Below are positions 56,791 through 64,000 of a DNA stretch of 64,000 nucleotides, piece after piece. The translations under genes and the position numbers were made by a program. The notes beneath the pieces were generated by a model, which did not search any database, was not told where the DNA came from, and worked only from the letters and a program-made list of their open reading frames with translations. The stretch spans positions 248,001-312,000 of the forward strand of contig NW_024881869.1 of assembly GCF_019059575.1 (NCBI RefSeq), read 5' to 3'. Numbering within the stretch: the first letter of the stretch is position 1; each line of letters begins with the position of its first letter. Source of the stretch: Amphibalanus amphitrite. Its lineage: Eukaryota; Arthropoda; Thecostraca; Balanomorpha; Balanidae.

Positions 56791-59700
56791 GATCCTTGTT
56801 TACATAGTGGTGCTCAAGCTTGCATAGACTTCTATTGTTATTTTCCGCCTGGTCAAAGTACTCCTGACATTGCCGGCCACGTATTCGTTGATCCGTTTTA
56901 GGTGCGGATCCACCAGACCTTCACTCTTGACGGGGTGGATCAGGAGAAAAGAAAGTCTTTTGTCATATTCAGTCAATGGCAATCCAGGAATGACAATCAA
57001 GGGGTGCTCGATCACACCTTGATCGCAAGTGTGGTAAAGCATTAGCCTCGTTGGTATTGGTATTAAGTAAAGCGTAATGTAATCCGTTATGGAAGCGGCA
57101 TCTCGCTCATGGACAGCACTATTAGGTTACTGGTTAAGCCAACTTTGCCGACACATACTTGCATGTCGACGATATATTCATTCTCCCCAAGAAAACGACT
57201 CAGTTTTTCAACTTGCTTCGAAAACAAAGAGCTCACTTTCGCTCTTACAGTATACAACGCTAACAACGAAGCTAATGTGTGATTTGAGCCCAAGTCTGCC
57301 GCTGCTTATAACCAACATTGCGGAGGATTGCGCCAATCAATGTCATTCTGCGTCCAGATCACTTGTATCGTGTTCGCAACTGTATCTCCAGTGTTCGGGT
57401 TTTTGGTGACCCTTCCAAAAACAGAAACACTCTTAGCCAACAGCTTGACGGATCCTGAGCCCTCGGAGCGATACATCCTCTCACAAATGATGACCGCGAA
57501 GAAGAAAAAATAAACCAAACAAACTCAGTGAGGCCGTGGGTCCCTGACAACAGGGAGGTGCGAGATGAGCTGCTGAGTTGGCACGATGCCAGGACCACCA
57601 GAGGGCTCTGTCGGATGTGACGACACAGGCAGAGCACCAGAAGCATCGGCAGAGCACCGATGGAGCACCGATGGAGCACCAGAGCACCGTCAGGTCCAGC
57701 TACAAACAGCACTGTGCTCTTCCGGCCGGCGGACGCGATACGTGGAACGGGGCGGAAAGTTACCGACCGTGTCAGCGGCTGATGGAGGGAGAGGGAGAGG
57801 GAGAGAGAGAGGGGGGAGGGAGAGGGAGAGGGAAAGGGAGAGGGAGAGGGAGAGGGAGAGAGAGAGAGAGAGAGGGAGGGAGCGAGAGAGAGGGGGAGGA
57901 AGAGAGTGAGTGTGTCATACATGACGCTGTGTAATTGTTCAGTACGCTCCAACATCAAAAGTTCAATCAATCGGAAACAAACGCGAAATAAACGGCAATG
58001 CATCATAACTTACAAAAATGACATCGTTGATGTCTTTCTCTACTGCCCTCCAATTAATTTAACAGGGTCTGCTGACTTACAGCATATCTTCATAATAAAC
58101 AAGAAATCATCGACATTCCATCAGAGGTCTGCACTGTTCGTAAACGTTCAGACCAGGAAGCCTGCAGAACCTTGTCCCAGATGGACGGAAGCCTCGTTCC
58201 GTGCAATGTGCACTGAGCAGCCAATCTAGTGAGTCCAGCACAGGCCACAGTCCATCCCTCCTCACTGGGCCAGGGCCATTTCAGCGTCCCGCTAGCCGGG
58301 AAAGAGACCAGGCCAGAGCGGGGCAAACAGAGATCAGGGCGCGGTGAAGAAGGCAGAGAGGAGCAAGGGATATAGGAGAGCAAAGCAGGCGAGACGGGAG
58401 CAGAGAAGTTCATGAAAAAATTGAGGTGGAAATACGGAGCGGAATGGTGACCAAAATTAATTCGATTCATAAATTTAGCAGAAATGTACGTCATGCATGC
58501 AAAGATAAACGACGCCAGATCGGGCGCCAATCGAGCTTGCTGCGCAGGCCACGGACTCTGAACTGCGATCCGAGACTTATGGATATTCGGGAGAATTTTG
58601 AGTCAAAGTTCAGCATTCCCACGCAGCCGGACACGGTCCGTCCCACTCACTGACTGAACCTGGCCGCAGACGTTCCCATCAACCGCAAACCAGCCCCCCG
58701 CGGCACTTTCAGCTCTTATGTATCGAGCGACGAAACAGCTCGGAGCGACTCAGACCCGGACTTTCACTGTCGGGGGTCTGACGCTGAGCAGTTCAGCTAG
58801 GGGACGAGGTTGACAGGACAAGACGAGGGCAAGGGCAAGGGCAGATAGGGGCTTATGGGGCCCAAATCAGGCCACAGAGGAAAAGCTATATATAACGAAA
58901 ATGATGTGAAACTAATTATACAAATGAGCTATGCGGAACCAACATCACTTTACTGCTGTCAAGCGGAAGCAAACAAAAATGTGAAGGATTCTTCGATTGG
59001 CTGTTATGAGGTTCGAAATGATGTGGCTTTCGGTCACCCTGAGGGGCATAAGCTGCAAGTAGCATACTGAGTGACGCGCCTCACTGCAGGGCGATAATGG
59101 CAGTGAACGGTGCATGTGGGGGGACTGGTTGGACGGGGAACCCAGATACGATCAGTGGGCAGCGGGGGGGGGGGGACTCGGGCCGGCCTCCCGCACCGGG
59201 GGCGGAGTATGGGCCAGGGGTAGGCGGTCCGCTGGTCAGTCAGCAGTCGCCCTACCGCCCCGCTCGGCACCCGGCCAGCCCCCTGAACCGATCACCGCCG
59301 CTGCAGCCGGCCACCAAAGTCTAAACATAGTCGGGGGGCGGCGGCCGGTGTCCGGGGGGCTGGCCGGGGGCCACGGCGGCCCACCAGCGGCAGCGCGCTG
59401 CCCCTTGGAGTGCCCCTCGCTGACCGACCGACCGGCCGGGCCCACCAGTGGCACCAGCCATGTCACCGGGCGAGCGGGCCGACCGGCGGCGCACCGCTCT
59501 GACCTTGGCGGCCGGCTCGGCGGCGCGGCGCAGCGCCTGTTGCACGGCGCGACAGCCGACGGCGGCGGCGGCGGCCGGAGACGACGGCAGACGCGCAGCG
59601 GAGGCGGCGACGCGCAGGCGTGTCGTCGTCAGACAGTGCGCCGCGCCAGACAGACGGTGGACGCTGGTCGTCAGGACAGACAGAGCCGACGACGAGGAGT

Positions 59701-59801
59701 TGGGAGCACCCGAGGAGTGACGGTGGCGACTGGTGCGCAGTAGAGGCGGACCAAGGTCTGACAGCCCCGGATACAGCGCGAGTGCCTCTGATAAGGCAGC
59801 G
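56791..59801. other. no recognised gene; simple repeats and CpG island
   Basis: ORFs at 56800-57040 (minus) and 57087-57510 match nothing recognised. A (GGGAGA)n purine tract covers 57780-57905. From about 59160 to 59860 the sequence is a strong CpG island with CGG runs, the likely promoter and 5' UTR of the plus-strand gene that starts at 59802. The missing CPSF1 exons were looked for here and not found. Confidence 0.4.
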
Positions 59802-59852
59802 ATGAGCCAGTACGGTCGAAAACGCAGCGCCAGCTGCCGAGAGGAGACCCAG
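59802..59852 (+). CDS. first coding exon of an unrecognised gene
   Basis: 17 codons, MSQYGRKRSASCREETQ, from an ATG in a CpG island to donor CAG|GTGAGG, phase 0. The next supported exon (63079) also starts in phase 0. The short basic start and position suit a real first exon, but the link to the next exon is inferred. Confidence 0.5.
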
Positions 59853-60682
59853 GTGAGGATTGGGACCGGGGAGCTTCACCCTTACATCATAGGGGGTAGA
59901 AGTAATGGTAATTTTATAACCAATTCCGACCCAGCCCGTTCCAGCCCCAACCGCGATTAAAATGCAAATCCATAGTACTTCTTTGGTGTGAACATCATAA
60001 TACTAACACGTTATCCACTGCGCAGTATGTTCACAATGTAGCATTTCAATATTGACACGCCCCCCCCCCCTACAATGGCGGAGAATAGACCACTGTTGCT
60101 GACGGCTCGCGTTGATAAGGCACGACTGTAAGCCCCGCCCCGCCCCTCTCCCGCAGTGTTTCCGTCCCCCTGACCTAGAGCCGTGCGAGGTCATAACAGC
60201 GGGGTGGAATGGTGGGGTGGAATGACCCGACATTCACCTCCGTCAGCTGGCAGCGAGGTCGTATGGCTGTAACTCATTGTCTCATAACCATAGCTAGAAG
60301 ACGGTGCGACGAGCTTTAGAGAATGGAGAACATATGTGAGAAAGGATTCGAATCGGAGACATTGTATTCAGTGATTGTGACAGATGCTACAGAGCAAAGA
60401 CAATGCAGACGAAATGCCAAAGATCGTTGATCGAAAAATGCAAGTTTAAAGGGCGCTCGGACTGCATGCCACATAAAACTGGTACACGTGCAGAAAAATG
60501 GTCGAGCAAACACCTTCCACGCCAATGCTGGCAGATATTTGTTTCTTCTCAATGCTCTACGTGCTTCGCACAATGCACAAACATGTAAAGTATTCTCACT
60601 AGCGAGCATTGGACTATATTATTAGTTATTACCAGTGTATGAAAAAAACGAATTATACCTGTATTTTTGGCGAAGATAGGTA

Positions 60683-61928
60683 GGGGAGAGTGGGGTAATT
60701 TGGCCGCTTTTTTTAGAAAACGATGTAACTAAAAATCGACAACACATTTCTGCATTTTCTCAACGCTGACAGGTGTGGCATACATTCTACTTTCTTGGAC
60801 TGTAAACTTGAAATGATTGAGTAACTACTTATATTGAAATTGTGGCGTATTACAAAGGTCTGCAAAGCGGCCAAATTACCCCATTAGCAGGGTTATTTGG
60901 CCGAAGGTGTGGGGCAATTTGGCCGGTGTTAGTTTGAGGCCATGATTTTTGTTATAGGCGAGTCAGCTTCACATTCAGCAATGACGCGTGTCCTACGACG
61001 CATTTGAAGCATTTTGGAGGTTGACTCAGCCGTCACAGGGGTCGAAAATAGTCAAAATAGCGGCTCTAGATGCGATGACAGTTTTTTTACGAATAACTTT
61101 TGAAGTAATCAAGTTAGGCCAAAACTAAAAGTACCATCGTAATTCTCTTGTCATTCCGCATCGAAACATGTATGTGTTGACCTCGAGAGGTCAAGGTCAA
61201 GGTCAAGGTCATGGTTGGCTTCAGGTCACGTTACCTCAGGTCGCTTGACCTCAAGGTTACGTGAGTTCAAGGTCATCATGTATATCATTCGATGCGCCTT
61301 GACGAGCTGAACACAATGAGACCATTTGCGCGGCTGTATCTTTTTTCTGTAAGTATTTATTAGCAAAAAAGCGTTAGGTAACCTTTGATGACGTCACATG
61401 CCCTTACAGCTGTCCAATAGGAAATATGGCATCAAGGTAGTCAAAGTTGGTCATGAATTATGTCCTTTATGGTATAATTGACCATGACAACTCGGCCGAC
61501 CCAGCATAGTGACTCTGAGCGCACCGGCCAAGTTGCCCCGCTAGTCCCGGCCAAATAACCCCACATTGCCATTCTGAAAATCTTTGTCTATAAAGTCGTC
61601 ATGGCTGTACAGAACTAGATGAAATTGCTCTTGGAACCGCAGAACACCCTCAAAAATGGCGCTATAATATTCGAATTCGTTTACAGCCCAAATACTACAT
61701 GTTATACAAATTTTTAAACGGAAGTAAAAGTTACCATTTTCTAACGTAATTCACCTTTTATTAATTTTGAATAAAACTAAGAGGGGGAAAGTTTTGACAT
61801 TTGTTCTCGAGTTAGTTCTGCCGATGACAAATGAATAGAGACTAAAGTTATTTCATTCACTTTTATGAGCTTTCGTACAGGTGGGGGCGGCCAATTTACA
61901 CCACCGGCCAAATTACCCCACTCTCCCC
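60683..61928. mobile_element. TA-flanked TIR transposon, 1246 bp
   Basis: GGGGAGAGTGGGGTAATTTG is exactly inverted at the right end, and TA flanks both. The motif GGGGTAATTTGGCCG or its complement recurs inside (60878-60930, 61545-61563). A fragment of the AGGTCA family (about 61028-61470), without TTAA ends, lies inside. No transposase found. Confidence 0.8.
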
Positions 61929-61930
61929 TA

Positions 61931-63078
61931 CTCGCAATGCTTACGTGCCAACAATAGAACTAAGCCGTAAATGGCAATACGCAAATGCCATAACCCCAAC
62001 CACTGTGACTAAAATAGCACACATCCTGAACCATATTCACATCGAGCGTATTTCAAAACCGCTGCGAATCAGTGGTGTGAGAGCTCCGGTATGGTAGAGC
62101 CAAGAGCCCCCCCCCCCTTCTTAACACCCCTCCCCACATCTGCCCCAGTAGCGTCATCGCCCAGAATAAAACCGTCTGGCATTCCGTCCAAAGATTGGAC
62201 AGAGGGGCTGAACGTCAGCCATTCGAAGGGAGAGAGACAGCCTCATAAGAGTCTTCAAACTACCTGTCCTGACGCAACTTGTCACTATGGCTGATGCAAT
62301 TAAGCTAACCCGTCTATTAAAAGACGCGCCTGTAAAGTTCGAAATTAGAACCAAGCACCTACGTAAATCGCGGCAGACGTTCGCGACTTCAAGAATTGTG
62401 ATCATTCGAGCACCCGCTCACCAGCACTAGACCAAGATTACTTCACTAGACTACATGAGAAATATCAACAAACGCATATCTCGGCTGGTCATCGACCTAG
62501 TCTGCCTCAGCGACAGGCGCGCCGGTTCGCAGAAAACATGTCACTGGGCGGGGAGGGGGGGGGAGGGAGGACCCCTCAGTTGGATACAACCCTGTACCCA
62601 GCGGTCAGCCGGGACACATTTGAAAAACAGTTTCGCCATGACACCGGCATACCAGAGAAGTTGTATATCTAACGATTTCCAAACATGAAGGTCTTTGGGC
62701 CCCACGTCTCTAATGACACAGTGTTTTTGCAGCCGATCTCAAAGCCCCGGAATGCCTCACGTGTTGTCCAATGTTGTCTAAATATCCTACACTGACATCC
62801 TAGATTGAGCTCCTTGCAGAAAGATATTGATGCAGATGAATATAAACAGATTAATGTTGCGGCGTAATTCGCCTGTCGGAAGCGGCTCTCTGTGCAACTT
62901 ATGCAGTGCCCCAGGAAAAACGCCAATGGAAGGCGCATTGGTGCCCTCCGCTGCTAAGCTGAGCAGTGAGCACAGAGGCGATACGTTTCGTAGCTCTCTC
63001 TTCTTAGTTCTTAGCGCCGTACCCTCAGCTTCGTTACACCTAGACATCACCCTGACCAGTGTTTTCTCTGCGTCACAG
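61931..63078. other. intron sequence, no other feature
   Basis: Lies between the 60683 transposon and the last exon of the plus-strand gene. Short G/C runs only. Confidence 0.35.
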
Positions 63079-63561
63079 AGCTCTTCCGCCTGGGAGCCGG
63101 CCAGTAAGCGGCTGCGCAGCCTGGTCCACCAGATGCGCTCGCTGAGTCTCGGCGACCTGCCATGGTCGCGGCGCAAGGTTGTGCTGGACGTACGGCCGCC
63201 GGACCCGCCGCCCACCCCGGACGCCACGCCCCTGCCGGAGCGTCGCGCTCTAACTGCCCCGGCCGTCTCCGCCGCCGCTGCCGCCGCCGCCGCCCTGGCC
63301 GCAGCAGCAGCGGCCGCTCAGGCGGCGCCCGAGCCGCGGCGGGGCAGCTACGCCGCCGTCAACCACTCCTGCAGCTTCAGCGTGCCCTCTCCGAGCCTCG
63401 GAGGAGCCGACTGTCCGTCCTACGGCGGCGGACAGGGGGCCAAGAGGACTGAGGATGAGCCGAGCGGCAGTCGGGCCAAGAAGGCGCGCAACAGAATGCG
63501 GCTGGGCCAAAACGGCGTGGTGATGACTTCCTGTTACATCGAGCAGACGCTTTACACGTGA
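63079..63561 (+). CDS. last coding exon of an unrecognised basic, alanine-rich protein
   Basis: 160 codons plus TGA after acceptor GCGTCACAG. The protein reads SSSAWEPASKRLRSLVHQMR at the start (conserved-looking, possibly helical), a PPDPPPTPD proline segment, an alanine-rich run, a Ser/Pro segment, then a basic cluster SRAKKARNRMRLG and the end VVMTSCYIEQTLYT. Joined to the 59802 exon it would be 177 aa. Clusters such as SKRLR and AKKARNRMR suggest a nuclear protein. I do not recognise the family. The frame is open far upstream of the acceptor, so a single-exon reading or another acceptor is possible. Confidence 0.6.
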   Translation, partial: SSSAWEPASKRLRSLVHQMRSLSLGDLPWSRRKVVLDVRPPDPPPTPDATPLPERRALTAPAVSAAAAAAAALAAAAAAAQAAPEPRRGSYAAVNHSCSFSVPSPSLGGADCPSYGGGQGAKRTEDEPSGSRAKKARNRMRLGQNGVVMTSCYIEQTLYT

Positions 63562-64000
63562 GCTGCGACTCCGGTCGGAGATACCTGCACAGGGCGGCGG
63601 CGGAGAGCGGGCCTCTGCACGTCTTCAGTTCAATAACATTGCCAGCATGACTGGCGTCAGTTGTGAGGCCGTGGACACGCGATGAGGTCACTGTGGGCCT
63701 ACTGGCACGTGGCTGAGGTCGACGCCAGCGAACACACCCTCCATAGGCCATGGTTTTGTGCAAGGAAACGGTCCCGTACCGCTACTTTTGGCCGGAGAGG
63801 CGTCCTCTGCAAGTGATAACCTCTTGACATGCATCGGGAAGATATTCAACACCGGGAATATAATTCCCTAGACGGGAACGGAATACAAAGTGGCGTCTGT
63901 GCCGGACACGACCAGCTTCGAAGTCAACCGACACTGCTCATGTCAGTGCAAATGTATATAATGAAGAGATGACACATATCGAGTACGGATGGTGATGTGT
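63562..64000. other. 3' flank of the last gene
   Basis: Presumed 3' UTR; no canonical AATAAA seen before the window ends. Confidence 0.4.

Noticed and set aside
57578-57934. Glu/Gly/Arg-rich ORFs near 57.8 kb
   Set aside because: Produced by a (GGGAGA)n simple repeat.

Overview
The window is eukaryotic nuclear DNA and looks arthropod. Its genes have spliced exons with GT-AG junctions, an intronless C/EBP gene, and a Par-6 protein that ends in the same six residues (DGVLHL) I recall for insect Par-6. Density of DNA transposons and CpG-rich islands would fit a crustacean (a barnacle is one guess), but nothing here fixes the species. Most of the 64 kb is transposon and tandem-repeat sequence; only four protein-coding loci can be supported.

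Layout. 1-8.8 kb: no recognisable gene, one tRNA-Arg-like relic and a GGCC-rich minisatellite (2.4-3.4 kb). 8.8-11 kb: a 2.2-kb inverted-repeat element with a second one nested in it. 12.6-14.6 kb: an intronless C/EBP transcription factor on the minus strand, with poly(A) signal, TATA-like box, a C/EBP-ATF composite site and a cluster of cAMP-response elements upstream. 14.9-34.2 kb: transposon territory, including TTAA-flanked elements full of AGGTCA motifs, a foldback element, and a hAT-like element with a perfect 8-bp target duplication carrying a minisatellite.

35.1-39.7 kb: a complete six-exon par-6 gene on the plus strand (308 aa; PB1, semi-CRIB, PDZ, C-terminal PDZ ligand). 41.6-56.5 kb: tail-to-tail with it, the last eight exons of CPSF1/CPSF160 on the minus strand (451 aa, about the C-terminal third), whose introns hold several transposons. 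The N-terminal two-thirds of CPSF1 is not visible. 59.8-63.6 kb: a two-exon plus-strand gene for an unrecognised 177-aa basic, alanine-rich protein, with another TIR element in its intron.

Two observations stand out. First, CPSF1 shows tandem amplification of exon/intron boundaries at three separate exons: eight copies of one exon's 3' part plus donor at 54.3-55.4 kb, about six copies of another exon's acceptor plus 5' part at 42.6-43.0 kb, and decayed copies of a third at 56.5-56.8 kb. Second, a family of TTAA-flanked elements shares interiors (including near-identical blocks) but has different terminal inverted repeats and subterminal G/C hairpins from copy to copy, while the two ends of one copy mostly match each other.
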